A program made the translations under genes and the position numbers. This document shows, one piece after another, positions 43,598-52,191 of a stretch of DNA of 64,000 bases. Location of the stretch: assembly GCF_003581425.1 (NCBI RefSeq), contig NZ_QXTG01000001.1:1-64000 (forward strand), given 5' to 3'. How positions within the stretch are numbered: position 1 is the stretch's first letter; each line of letters begins with the position of its first letter. A model generated the notes under the pieces. It was given only the letters and a program-made list of their open reading frames with translations. It made no database searches and was not told the origin of the DNA. The DNA is from Amnibacterium setariae. GTDB lineage: Bacteria; Actinomycetota; Actinomycetes; Actinomycetales; Microbacteriaceae.

Positions 43598-44446
43598 CTA
43601 CTCGGAGACCGGCGTCTCGGGGTCCATGTCGTAGGACTTCTGCACGTTGTCGTGCCGGCTCTTCAGCCCATCCGTCGTCTTCATGGACCACGGCGCATCG
43701 ATCAGCTGCTTGGTCTCGTCGATCATCGACTTCGGCTCGAGGTTGCGGAACGAGTCGATCTCGCCCGCGGCGACCGCGGTCAGGGTCGCGTAGACGGGCT
43801 CCGGGTCGAACTGCGCCCGCGGGAATGCGAGGTTCGTGTAGTCGAAGACACGCTGGGCCGGGTCGTCCACCCAGCCCTTCCAGGACTCGAAGCCGCGGTC
43901 GTTGAAGCCGGTGAGGAACGGCCCGGGATTGACGGTCGCGACCTCGATCCCGAACTCCTGGGTCTCCATCTTCATCGTCTGGGCAATCGCCTCGACCGCG
44001 TGCTTGGAGGCCGAGTAGACGCCGGTGAAGGGGTTGACGTTGAGCCCTTCGCGCGACGAGACCCACACAACACGACCCTCGCCGCGCTTGATCATCTGCT
44101 TGACGATGCCCTGAGTCAGCAGCAGCGGACCGGTCACGTTGACCTCGAACTCGTTGCGGATGTTCGCGCCGGGGATGTCCAGCACCGACCCGCCCTCGAG
44201 GACGCCGGCGTTGTTGACGAGGATCTCCACGCCCCAATCGAGCGCCTGCTTGCGGTCACCCTCCTCCGTGACGTCGAGCTTCTCGACCTGGAGCTTCACG
44301 CCGCGGGCCTTCGCGTCGCGCTCAACGAGCTCCTTCTGAGCCCAGATCTGCACCGACGCGATCACGTCGAAGCCCTTCTCGGCAAGCCGCAGAGCCGCCT
44401 CGTGACCGAAGCCGCTGCCGGCGCCCGTGATCAAAACCTTCTTCAT
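43598..44446 (-). CDS. Classical short-chain dehydrogenase
   Basis: A 282-residue SDR: ITGAGSGFGHEAALRLA at residues 6-22 binds NAD(P), NNAG is present near residue 98, and the catalytic YSASK lies near residue 143. Substrate unknown. It heads a minus-strand cluster (SDR, NAD-binding protein, malic enzyme, fumarase) and is divergent from a LysR-type gene 226 bp away, its likely regulator. Confidence 0.87.
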   Translation of the reverse strand: MKKVLITGAGSGFGHEAALRLAEKGFDVIASVQIWAQKELVERDAKARGVKLQVEKLDVTEEGDRKQALDWGVEILVNNAGVLEGGSVLDIPGANIRNEFEVNVTGPLLLTQGIVKQMIKRGEGRVVWVSSREGLNVNPFTGVYSASKHAVEAIAQTMKMETQEFGIEVATVNPGPFLTGFNDRGFESWKGWVDDPAQRVFDYTNLAFPRAQFDPEPVYATLTAVAAGEIDSFRNLEPKSMIDETKQLIDAPWSMKTTDGLKSRHDNVQKSYDMDPETPVSE

Positions 44447-44672
44447 CGACTTCTTCCCTCGGTTGGTGCGTCGCAGGGGCGGAGACGTCGCGCGCCGTCG
44501 TGCGGGTGCTCCACATCGACGTCGCTCGGTCGGAAGCGGGGGCCACGTCTCGGGACGGCGGCTCCGGTGAGCTTCCTCGTCACCGGCGACATGAGGACCG
44601 TAGAAGCGCGCTCACCGCGTTCGGAAGAACCAGTCGAGCCCACTAGTGTGCGTTTCTGCACAGGGAGGTCCA

Positions 44673-45590
44673 GTGCCTGAAGAGGTTGCCGAATTCGGGA
44701 TCCGTGCAGACGATCTGCGGTATCTCGCAGCGCTGGCAGACACCGGACGGCTCGTCGCGACCGCAGAGGTTCTCGGCGTCGACCACACGACGGTTGCCCG
44801 TCGAGTCCGAGCGCTGGAGAAGCGACTCGGTGCGCAACTCGTCCGTCTCGAGAACGACGGCTGGGAGCTGACCGATGCTGGACGAGCGGTTGTCGGACAG
44901 GGGAGAGCGATCAGCGATGCGGTGAAGCGCGCAATCCGGGCTGTCGCAGGCGTGCAGGACGACGAGCTCACGGGGACGGTGCGAATCGCCGCAGCGGAGG
45001 GCTTCGGTACCCGCTTCGTCGTCCCGGCCCTCGCGCGCGTGCAATCCGCCCACCCGCGGCTGAAGGCTGACCTCGTGACCGGCGCGAGCCACCTCGGGCT
45101 CCGAGGCACGAACTTCGACCTCACGCTCGTCCCCGGCCCTCCCCCGCGAACGCGCCTGTTCAGCGAACGGTTGAGCGAGTACGACGCCGCGCTGTACGCC
45201 AGCGAGTCGTACCTGGACACGTACGGCAATCCGGCGACGCTCGACGAGTTGCAGGCACACCGCTTCGTCTTCTTCGTCGACGCGATGCAGCGGGTCCGTG
45301 AGCTCGACCTCGAGAGCTATGTTCCGCGCCACACCGTGCAATTCGCGTCGCCGAACATCTTTGCCCTGCTCGAGGCGACGCGGGCCGGAGCCGGCATCTG
45401 CTTGCTCCCAAAGTTCATGGCGACCACGACAGCAGGGCTCCGCCGCATCGACGCAGACCTCCCTCCACAACGGGTCCCGCTGACCCTCGTCGCTCGACCG
45501 GAGGTCTTGGACCGGCCAGAGGTCCGACTCGTGCGTGAAGCACTGCACCGTGAGGTCGCGACGCGGCAGAACGAGCTGGTGTGGAAGTAG
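44673..45590 (+). CDS. LysR-family transcriptional regulator
   Basis: A 305-residue regulator: winged helix at residues about 8-66 (LRYLAALADTGRLVATAEVLGVDHTTVARRVRALEKRLG), then a periplasmic-binding-like effector domain. GTG 44673 is chosen for GGGAGG 6 nt upstream; a longer reading would start in sequence without support. Divergent placement from the SDR suggests it controls that cluster. Confidence 0.87.
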   Translation: MPEEVAEFGIRADDLRYLAALADTGRLVATAEVLGVDHTTVARRVRALEKRLGAQLVRLENDGWELTDAGRAVVGQGRAISDAVKRAIRAVAGVQDDELTGTVRIAAAEGFGTRFVVPALARVQSAHPRLKADLVTGASHLGLRGTNFDLTLVPGPPPRTRLFSERLSEYDAALYASESYLDTYGNPATLDELQAHRFVFFVDAMQRVRELDLESYVPRHTVQFASPNIFALLEATRAGAGICLLPKFMATTTAGLRRIDADLPPQRVPLTLVARPEVLDRPEVRLVREALHREVATRQNELVWK

Positions 45591-45637
45591 ATGGGGATGT
45601 GAGACGAACGACCTCGTACCCCTCGTCCCAGCAGCGC

Positions 45638-46057
45638 CTAGGGCTCGGCTGTCACCACGAGGGCCGCGAGTCGGCGTCCGAGATCGGCCGCGTCAACCAC
45701 TGAGAGCGACGAGAGCGGAGAGGCCGCGCGAACTGCGATTCCGACCTCCCGCGCCGCTGCTTCCCCAGCGGTTGAGAGTCGCAGGACTCGGCGACGCCGA
45801 TCCTGCTCGTCCGCGTCGCGCGACACGAGGCCGGCACGCTCCAACTCTCTCGCCAGCAGGGTCACGTACGAGGGGTCGCACCCGAGCAGATGCGCGAGTT
45901 CCGACATCCCCCCTCGAGCGTCAGGCAACTGCGCTAGCCGCCACAACATCCCCGCGGCGGGTGCACCGACGCCCGTGGCTTGCAGGGCCTTCTCCGCGGC
46001 GCCGCGATGGAGCTGCGCCAATCGGTCGATCTGCGCTGCGAGAGCGAGTACGTCCAT
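45638..46057 (-). CDS. MarR-family regulator
   Basis: A 139-residue winged-helix protein (GGMSELAHLLGCDPSYVTLLARELERAGLVSRDADEQDRRRRVLRLSTAG is recognition helix and wing). I start at ATG 46057; an upstream reading to 46111 would put codons over the operator. Divergent from the quinone-oxidoreductase gene and separated from it by a perfect palindrome, so it probably represses both. Confidence 0.85.
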   Translation of the reverse strand: MDVLALAAQIDRLAQLHRGAAEKALQATGVGAPAAGMLWRLAQLPDARGGMSELAHLLGCDPSYVTLLARELERAGLVSRDADEQDRRRRVLRLSTAGEAAAREVGIAVRAASPLSSLSVVDAADLGRRLAALVVTAEP

Positions 46058-46081
46058 GAGCCTGCTCCGTTCCTTGACTCT

Positions 46082-46103
46082 TTCAAGTATCTTGATACTT
46101 GAA
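46082..46103. promoter_or_regulatory. MarR operator palindrome
   Basis: Arms TTCAAGTATC (46082-46091) and GATACTTGAA (46094-46103) around TT form a perfect 10-bp inverted repeat, and a further half-site TCAAGTATC follows at 46108-46116. TTGACT at 46074-46079 is a likely -35 of the quinone-oxidoreductase gene, so the dyad covers its promoter. Confidence 0.85.
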
Positions 46104-46132
46104 TGCGTCAAGTATCACAGAGGGAGGTCCAC

Positions 46133-47167
46133 ATGTCGGAGGTCGAGGGGAAGGCGGTGGTGATCGATCGCCAGGGAGGACCCGATGTGCTCCGGATCGC
46201 CCCTGCAAGGTTCCCAGACCCGGTCGCGGACGAGGTCCGCGTCCTCGTGGAGACTGCCGGCGTCGCATTCGGCGACCTCCTAGTCCGCGAGGGCCTGACG
46301 GGGTCCGTCAGGGGCGGCCGAGTGACCCCGGGCTACGACATCGTCGGGATCGTGGATGCCGTCGGTCCGCATGTATCGGGCATCGAGATTGGAGCGCGAG
46401 TAGCTGTGCGGACTGCGGGGCGAGGCGGCTACGCCACGCATGTGATCTCGTCTCAGCAGTTCGCGGTGCCGGTTCCGGAAGGTGTCGACAGCGTAAGTGC
46501 GGTCGCCCTGGTGCTGAACTACGTCACCGCGTGGCAGATGCTCACGCGCGTAGCTCCTGTCGGGCACGGCGGATCGGTCCTCGTGCACGGGGCGGCCGGC
46601 GGCGTCGGCAGCGCACTAGCCGAACTCGCGCTGCTGCGCGGACTGCACGTCATGGGCACCGCGTCGCCCTCCCGCCGCTCGCAGCTGACGGATCGCGGGG
46701 TGGTCCCCCTCGATCGCACCGCCGACTGGTGGGCTGGTGCACGCGCGGGAACGCCGGGCGGGTTCGACGCAGTGTTCGACGGCGTCGGGGGGAGGACGGG
46801 CAGAAAGTCGCTCGTCCTACTCGGGCCGGGCGGCACGCTCGTCGCCTACGGGGCCTCGAGCGCGTTGCGTGAGGGGCGGCGCGACGTGCCGCAACTGGTC
46901 GCTGCGGCGGCGCTGGGACCGCGGATGGGCGCACTCACCGCGTTCCGACTGGGCCGCGGTCTGGTCGGATACAACTCGTCGACCTTCGTGCCAGCGCACC
47001 CCGACTGGTTTAGAGAGGATCTTGTCGAACTCCTGCGGCTGCTTCAGGGGTCAGCGATTGCTCCGATGATCGCCGAGGTGCTGCCGCTCGATTTGGCCGC
47101 TACTGCTCACGAGCACGTCGCGCGCGGCGTCGCGGGCAAGGTCGTGCTGAAGGTGGCGTATCGCTGA
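46133..47167 (+). CDS. Zinc-free medium-chain quinone oxidoreductase
   Basis: A 344-residue MDR-superfamily protein: GROES-like N-terminal domain (GVAFGDLLVREGL, PGYDIVGIVDAVG) and Rossmann domain (VLVHGAAGGVGSALAELA). It lacks structural zinc cysteines, as in quinone oxidoreductases and enoyl reductases. ATG 46133 has GGGAGG upstream; ATG 46103 lies in the operator and is less likely. Expected to reduce quinones or enones with NADPH. Confidence 0.87.
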   Translation: MSEVEGKAVVIDRQGGPDVLRIAPARFPDPVADEVRVLVETAGVAFGDLLVREGLTGSVRGGRVTPGYDIVGIVDAVGPHVSGIEIGARVAVRTAGRGGYATHVISSQQFAVPVPEGVDSVSAVALVLNYVTAWQMLTRVAPVGHGGSVLVHGAAGGVGSALAELALLRGLHVMGTASPSRRSQLTDRGVVPLDRTADWWAGARAGTPGGFDAVFDGVGGRTGRKSLVLLGPGGTLVAYGASSALREGRRDVPQLVAAAALGPRMGALTAFRLGRGLVGYNSSTFVPAHPDWFREDLVELLRLLQGSAIAPMIAEVLPLDLAATAHEHVARGVAGKVVLKVAYR

Positions 47168-47432
47168 GTACGCGCTGCAGGTGCGGCAGTCAGCGGGCCT
47201 TGGCCGGCCGCTGCAGCGAGCCCGAAGTCGATGAGCTGCCCGCGTCGCCCTCTCGAGCCGGCAGAAGCCGCCATGCTGCCGCACCCGCCGACGCCCCTCT
47301 TGAGAACGGCGCCCATGAGCAGCGCGCTCTTCGTGCGGCGCCTCCGTGCACCCGAGGTCTCAGCGGCCTTGGGGGCTTGCTCGTTGGGGATCTCTCAGTT
47401 CTGGGCAGTCGCGACTCCGCCGACGCGTCCGG

Positions 47433-48359
47433 TCAAGGCACGAGTACGAGCTTGCCTAGGACGTGCCCGCTCTCAAGCCGACGATGGGCGTCGGCGACTC
47501 GACTGAATGGGAAGGTCTCCTCAACCTGCACGTGCAGCTTGCCTGCTTCGATCAGCGCGATCAGCCCGGCAAGCCCGGCAGGATCTGGGTCCACCGCGAC
47601 ACCACTGAACCGCATTCCTGCTCGCTCGTAACGGTCGCGCAGCTTCGTATCGTCATCGGCAACGGCCGTGACGAAGTGGCCGCCGCGGCGAAGAACGGCG
47701 AGCGAACGTTCGGCGACGGCTCCGCCGACGGTGTCGAGCACTACGTCGACATCACCGATCACCTCGGCGAAGTCATGGCTTTGGTAATCGATCAGCTCGT
47801 TCGCACCGAGACTCTCGACGAACGCACGCTTGGCCCCGCTGACCGTCGTGATGACGTGAGCGCCGGCGGCAGCGGCGATCTGTATCGCGATGTGCCCGAC
47901 GCCTCCCCCGCCAGCATGGATCAGCACACGGTCACCCCGGCGGATCTGAGCCAGGTCGACGAGCCCCTGCCACGCGGTGAGCCCGACCGTAGGTAGCGCA
48001 GCGGCCTCAACATGCGTCATGGAAGAGGGCTTGAGAGCGAAGTGCAGTGCAGGTGCAGCCACGTACTCGGCGTAGGTGTGCGCCGAGCGGGGAAACAGTG
48101 GCATGCCGAACACCTCGTCACCTGCGCTGAATCGTGCGGTTACCGCCCTCTCCACCACTCCGCTCAGATCCCACCCCAGCGTCACTGGAAGGGGTAGAGC
48201 GTCGCCCCCCTCGCCTGCGCGGAGTCTGGCCTCCAGCGGGTTGATACCCACCGCGTGCACGCGAACGAGCACCTCGGTTGGCAGGGGTTCCGGCGCGGCG
48301 ACGTCGACTACGTGCAGGACGCTGGGGTCGCCGAACTCGGTCTGAATGATGCTGCGCAT
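47433..48359 (-). CDS. NADP-dependent medium-chain oxidoreductase
   Basis: A 308-residue quinone-oxidoreductase-like MDR protein: GINPLEARLRAGE, PVTLGWDLSGVV and NADP loop VLIHAGGGGVGHIAIQIA. No zinc ligands. ATG 48359 has AGGAG just upstream. Divergent from the hxlR gene, which is the usual regulator of such reductases; 70 bp separate them. Downstream 47168-47432 holds nothing recognised. Confidence 0.86.
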   Translation of the reverse strand: MRSIIQTEFGDPSVLHVVDVAAPEPLPTEVLVRVHAVGINPLEARLRAGEGGDALPLPVTLGWDLSGVVERAVTARFSAGDEVFGMPLFPRSAHTYAEYVAAPALHFALKPSSMTHVEAAALPTVGLTAWQGLVDLAQIRRGDRVLIHAGGGGVGHIAIQIAAAAGAHVITTVSGAKRAFVESLGANELIDYQSHDFAEVIGDVDVVLDTVGGAVAERSLAVLRRGGHFVTAVADDDTKLRDRYERAGMRFSGVAVDPDPAGLAGLIALIEAGKLHVQVEETFPFSRVADAHRRLESGHVLGKLVLVP

Positions 48360-48429
48360 GGTGCTCCTGCCTTATCGGGGTCGACTCAACGCTAGGAAGC
48401 CGATTGAGACCGCGAGGTACCTTTCAGAC

Positions 48430-48801
48430 ATGAGCGACTACGGCCGGGGAGGAGAATTCTTCGCGGACTGCCCCGCCCGATTCGCGATCGAGCTGTTGGC
48501 CGACAAGTGGACAGTCCCGGTCCTATCCGCGCTCAGCCTCGGTCCGAGACGACCACGCGATCTACTCGAGTCGATCGGCGGCATCTCGGGCAAGGTCCTT
48601 TCCCGGACGTTGCGCCAGTTGGAGTCCCGCGGGTTTGTCCAGCATCAGAGGCACGCTGAGGCGCCACCTCGCGTCGACTACTCGCTCACATCGCTCGGCG
48701 TCACACTGACCGAGCCCGTTCTCGCTCTGAGCGACTGGGTGCGTGCGCACGGGGACGCAGTCCGAGATGCGTCCGGGGCGGAGCCACAGGGGTCCCTCTA
48801 G
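48430..48801 (+). CDS. HxlR-family regulator
   Basis: A 123-residue winged-helix regulator: CPARFAIELLADKWTVPVLSALSLGPRRPRDLLESIGGISGKVLSRTLRQLESRGFVQ. A conserved Cys near residue 13 is the position used by thiol-sensing HxlR proteins (for example YodB/HypR types), so it may sense electrophiles and induce the divergent oxidoreductase. TACCTT at 48418-48423 lies 6 nt before the ATG, so the mRNA is probably leaderless. Confidence 0.85.
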   Translation: MSDYGRGGEFFADCPARFAIELLADKWTVPVLSALSLGPRRPRDLLESIGGISGKVLSRTLRQLESRGFVQHQRHAEAPPRVDYSLTSLGVTLTEPVLALSDWVRAHGDAVRDASGAEPQGSL

Positions 48802-48841
48802 CGGTGCGAAGGCTCCGCATCGTTCGACGCTGGCGTCGGTC

Positions 48842-48870
48842 GTGCCCACATTTTGCCCACACTCGAGCAA
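48842..48870 (-). pseudogene. Fossil of an integrase C-terminus (1)
   Basis: Read on the minus strand this encodes CSSVGKMWARPT, nearly the same as SSVGKVWAEPS at the C-terminus of the intact island 1 integrase. Upstream sequence is not recognisable. It marks a deleted relative of the island 1 integrase, about 100 bp inside attR. Confidence 0.6.
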
Positions 48871-48966
48871 GAACTACGCCAGTTCAACTTGATCGCGGTG
48901 AGCAGAAAAGCCCGTGTTTCCGCGGTTCTCGCGCATTGAAGGAGGCTTGGCGAGGTCTCGGCGAGA

Positions 48967-49004
48967 GTTCAAATCCCACCGTCTCCGCTCCTGTCGTAGC
49001 CCCG
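48967..49004. repeat. attR of island 1
   Basis: Perfect 38-bp copy of 33703-33740; imperfect identity continues to about 49045, including the GTAGCCCCG/CGGGGCTAC hairpin (48996-49028). Here the tRNA body is absent: sequence left of the repeat is unrelated to tRNA-Ser. Confidence 0.88.
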
Positions 49005-49184
49005 CGATCCTCGTGATTCCGGGGCTACTGCTCTGTTCGGGGTGCTGTGACGTCCGCGCCGCTGAGGACGGCCACTGCGGGTTCGACGGCTCCCAGCGCG
49101 TCCCGGGATGAGTGCCTGCACGGCCCTGGGTTCTGGCGATCCGCTCGTTGCGCTCGGATCCGACCACCCGTCAGGCTCGCGGTC

Positions 49185-49829
49185 GTGTCCTTCTTCACCT
49201 TTGGTGGTCCCGAGCTCCCGGAACCGGAGGAAGCGCGCGAGCCCTACCGTCGGCAACCTCCGCTCTGGGGCCCGTCGCCGGACGAGGTGGGCAGACCGAT
49301 CCCGACGTCGTTCGTCCTCGCCCGCTCGGACGCAGCGGCGGTCGCTGTGCAGGCGATCCGTGCCTACAGCACGGGGTGCCTGTTCGAGATCGCGTGGACG
49401 ATCCGCCGAACGGACGAGACCGCCAGCCAGTGGCAGCAGATGCACGAGATCGCCTTCCGCCACGCCCCCGCAGGCCGCGACGACTCCGACTCGCTCCTGC
49501 TCGGCGTCGCCCTCAGCGATGGGACGACGGCCCGCACCAACGACCGCTTCGACTGGCGCGAGCCCGGCCCCGGCCCCCGCCTGGTCAACTCCGGCGGCAG
49601 CGGCGGCAGCGGCGGCAGCGGCAGCACGGAACGCATCCACGGCACCGCGCAGCGCTGGCTCCACCCGTTGCCGCCGGCCCCGACCATGGACCTGATCTGC
49701 GCATGGCCTCGCTTCGGCATCGACGACTCGCGACGGACGATCGACACCACCTCGGTCCTCGAAGCCGCCGCGAACGCGCACTGGCTCTGGCCGGAGGACG
49801 CAGAGCTCCCCCTCACGGAGGAGACCTGA
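49185..49829 (+). CDS. Hypothetical protein with Gly-Gly-Ser linker
   Basis: 214 residues beginning with SFFTFGGPELPEPEEAREPYRRQPPLWGPSPDE, a pattern I associate with an uncharacterised actinobacterial family; no catalytic motif is seen and no membrane segment. A run of about three GGS units (bases 49592-49620) forms a flexible linker near residue 140. GTG 49185 starts the recognisable part. First gene of the chromosomal flank after attR. Confidence 0.6.
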   Translation: MSFFTFGGPELPEPEEAREPYRRQPPLWGPSPDEVGRPIPTSFVLARSDAAAVAVQAIRAYSTGCLFEIAWTIRRTDETASQWQQMHEIAFRHAPAGRDDSDSLLLGVALSDGTTARTNDRFDWREPGPGPRLVNSGGSGGSGGSGSTERIHGTAQRWLHPLPPAPTMDLICAWPRFGIDDSRRTIDTTSVLEAAANAHWLWPEDAELPLTEET

Positions 49830-49980
49830 CCCGGACCTGACGCACTGGCGGCAGCGGCGCGCATCCCGTCTCGGGGGCGTCGCCTGCACGGCCGCGCCGA
49901 GAGCCCGGACCGGGCCTCGTTATGCCGCGTCGCCCATCGGCGCGGTTGAGAACACCGGACGCGGTGCCCAGACTGCGGGC

Positions 49981-50451
49981 ATGGCGTTGTTGCGCGGCTA
50001 CCGTCTGCCGCTCGCGTGGGCGCTCCCAGCAGGTCTGACGCTGGGAGCGATCATCGGCCTCGCGCTCTTCGCGAGCAGCGACGCCGACACGCAGACCCTC
50101 GGCTGGTTCGGCTACACCGTCGCGCTGGGCGCAGGAGTCGGCGTGGTCACCGCCGTCGTCGCCGCGCTCGGCGCTGCAGGCGCGGTCGCGCTCGACTCCA
50201 GACGATCCGCCGACTCGCGATCCCTGCCCGCGCTCGGGCCCATCGCCCTCGGCGCCGCAAGCGGCGTCGCGCTCGTCGCGCTGCTGGTCGGCGTGGCCTC
50301 CTCGGTCGCGGCGGGCTACTGGTCAGCGCTCGAGTTCTGGTTCATCGGCGGGGTGATCGACGCCACGATCGCCGCCGTGGCCGCCACCACGATCGCAGCG
50401 ATCACCGTTCGTCGCCCCCGCGGACGCGTTCGGGAGGCTGCTCGCCGCTGA
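49981..50451 (+). CDS. Hypothetical four-helix membrane protein (copy A)
   Basis: 156 residues with four hydrophobic segments (about 10-30, 41-65, 80-105, 118-142), a basic N-terminus RGYR and basic C-terminus. It is a paralogue of the protein encoded at 57110-57562, sharing start LLRxYRL, TVxLGAGVGV and the YWSxxEFW segment. Function unknown. CAGACT at 49969-49974 lies 6 nt before the ATG. Confidence 0.65.
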   Translation: MALLRGYRLPLAWALPAGLTLGAIIGLALFASSDADTQTLGWFGYTVALGAGVGVVTAVVAALGAAGAVALDSRRSADSRSLPALGPIALGAASGVALVALLVGVASSVAAGYWSALEFWFIGGVIDATIAAVAATTIAAITVRRPRGRVREAARR

Positions 50452-50964
50452 GCCCGCGGTCACGGGCTGCGCGACGCGGTCGCGGGCCGCGGTGCCGTCA
50501 CCACCAGGCTCGGCGCGGGCTCGATCAGAGGAGCGTCAGCTCATCGCGGTGAACGGGCGTGGCTCGCTGCTTGATGGGCCGCAGCGGCTCTGCGCGTGGA
50601 AGCGGCAGTCGCAGCGCGGTACGCACGCTCCTGGCCGAACGCTGCACGCCCGCGTCGGAAGACATGCCGCGACGAAGGTCGACCTGTACAAGCGTGCGAT
50701 CGAGGACGGTTTCCTCCCCGCTCCCGCCGGCTTCTGAGAGGTGCTGACGCACTGCCGATCGAGTCCACACCCCGGCTCTCTCGGCTCGCACGCCGGACAC
50801 CGGCTGCTGCGACCGCGGATCAGCGTCAGAACCACCGCTCCGTGCCCACATCCTGCTCACGCTCGAGCGCGAACAGCGGGTGGCATGGTGACGCAGGAGG
50901 CCCGAAGAAGCCCGTGGATCCGAGTCTCGCCGTCCGCCGCACCCGACCACCGGGCGTCCAGACG
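50452..50964. other. Gene-free stretch with integrase remnant
   Basis: No intact gene is supported over 513 bp. The only recognisable piece is the second integrase fossil at 50842-50870. The rest is probably decayed island or chromosomal debris. Confidence 0.5.
50842..50870 (-). pseudogene. Fossil of an integrase C-terminus (2)
   Basis: On the minus strand this encodes RSSVSRMWARSG, again like SSVGKVWAEPS of the intact integrase but more diverged at DNA level than the fossil at 48842. It lies outside attR, so related elements once extended further right of tRNA-Ser. Confidence 0.45.
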
Positions 50965-52095
50965 TCAGGCGGTCGTGCTCGCCGGGGTGCGGTCGAGCAG
51001 TCGCAGCACGTCGCGCACGGCGTCCCGACCCGCCCGGTTCGCCCCGATCGTCGACTGCGACGGCCCGATCCCGACCAGATGGATGCGCGGATCCGCGACG
51101 ACGCGCGTACCCGCCGTCGGGATCCCGCCGAGCGGGCCGCGCAGCCCGAGCGGCGCGAGGTGGTCGATGTCGGCCGCGAATCCGGTCGCCCAGAGCACTG
51201 CGTCGAGCGGGGTGAACGAGCCGTCCGCCTCCCGCACGCCGTCCGGCTCCATCGCCGTGAACATCGGACGCCGGCGGAGCACGCCCCGCTCCTCGGCGGC
51301 GCGCACGGCCTCCGTGCGGAACAGGCCGGTGTACGACACGACGCTGCCCATCGGCCTTCCCGCCTCGGCGTCGGCGGCGACGCGGGCGATCGTCGCCCGC
51401 CCGACCGTCTCGCGATCGAACTCCCCGTCGAGGATCACCGGCTCGCGCCGGGTGTACCAGGACGTCGTCGCGACCCTCGAGAGCTCGTCGAGCAGCTGCA
51501 CGGCGGAGATGCCGCCGCCGACGACCCCGACGCGCAGCCCGGCGAACTCGTCCGCGCTCCGGTAGTCGCGGGTGTGCAGCTGCCGTCCGCGGAACCGCTC
51601 CGCGCCGGGGTACCGCGGGAGGCGCGGGGCGCCCCAGGTGCCGGTCGCGTTCAGCACGACACGCGCCCGCCAGCGGCCGGCGTCGGTCTCGACGTCGAGC
51701 GCGCCGTCCGGTCGGTCGTCGACCCGGTGCACCGTCCGGACGCGGACCGGTCGGAGGATCGGCAGCGCGAACACCTGCTCGTACCGGGCGAAGTACCGGG
51801 GCACGGCGTCCCTGCTCGGTTCGAGCGGGTCGGGCGGGTCCTGATGCATCCCCGGCAGGTCGAAGATCCCGTTCACGGTGCTCATCACCAGGGACGGCCA
51901 GCGGTGCTGCCAGGCTCCGCCCGCTGCGCGCTCGGCGTCGAGCACCACGAAGGTCCGCCCGGCGGTCGGCTCGTCGAGCGCGGAGACGAAGCCGTTCCTC
52001 TGCAGGTGGTACGCGGTGGAGAGCCCGGCCTGTCCCGCTCCGATCACGACGACGGTGGCGGATCGCGCCGCGGTCTCGTCAATCCCGTCGCCCAC
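50965..52095 (-). CDS. Flavin-containing monooxygenase-like FAD/NAD(P) oxidoreductase
   Basis: 376 residues. VVVIGAGQAGLSTAYHL near residue 15 binds FAD, GGAWQHRWPSLVMSTVN follows as in group B monooxygenases, and VGVVGGGISAVQLLDEL near residue 190 binds NAD(P)H. Shorter than Baeyer-Villiger enzymes and close to small FMO/thioredoxin-reductase-like proteins. Substrate unknown. GTG start; no clear ribosome site. Confidence 0.8.
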   Translation of the reverse strand: MGDGIDETAARSATVVVIGAGQAGLSTAYHLQRNGFVSALDEPTAGRTFVVLDAERAAGGAWQHRWPSLVMSTVNGIFDLPGMHQDPPDPLEPSRDAVPRYFARYEQVFALPILRPVRVRTVHRVDDRPDGALDVETDAGRWRARVVLNATGTWGAPRLPRYPGAERFRGRQLHTRDYRSADEFAGLRVGVVGGGISAVQLLDELSRVATTSWYTRREPVILDGEFDRETVGRATIARVAADAEAGRPMGSVVSYTGLFRTEAVRAAEERGVLRRRPMFTAMEPDGVREADGSFTPLDAVLWATGFAADIDHLAPLGLRGPLGGIPTAGTRVVADPRIHLVGIGPSQSTIGANRAGRDAVRDVLRLLDRTPASTTA

Positions 52096-52191
52096 GTTCT
52101 CGCTAAGTCGGTTGACGCATCATCTATTCCCTCGCCCGCATCGGGGCCGGCTCGCCCTCGGCATCGAGGAGTTCGGCGGCAGACTGCGGGC

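Larger units (their letters stand above)
33703..49004. mobile_element. Integrative element (island 1) in tRNA-Ser
   Basis: About 15.3 kb bounded by a perfect 38-bp direct repeat (33703-33740, 48967-49004), the left copy inside tRNA-Ser, with a tyrosine integrase adjacent to the left end. Contents: integrase, Replic_Relax-like gene, long inverted repeat, then oxidoreductases, fumarase, malic enzyme and five regulators. No conjugation genes are visible, so it is either mobilised in trans or a genomic island that has lost transfer genes. Confidence 0.85.

Noticed and set aside
49592-49621. GGCGGCAGC tandem repeat as a possible DNA satellite
   Set aside because: It is in frame and encodes a Gly-Gly-Ser linker inside a coding region; too short for a satellite array.
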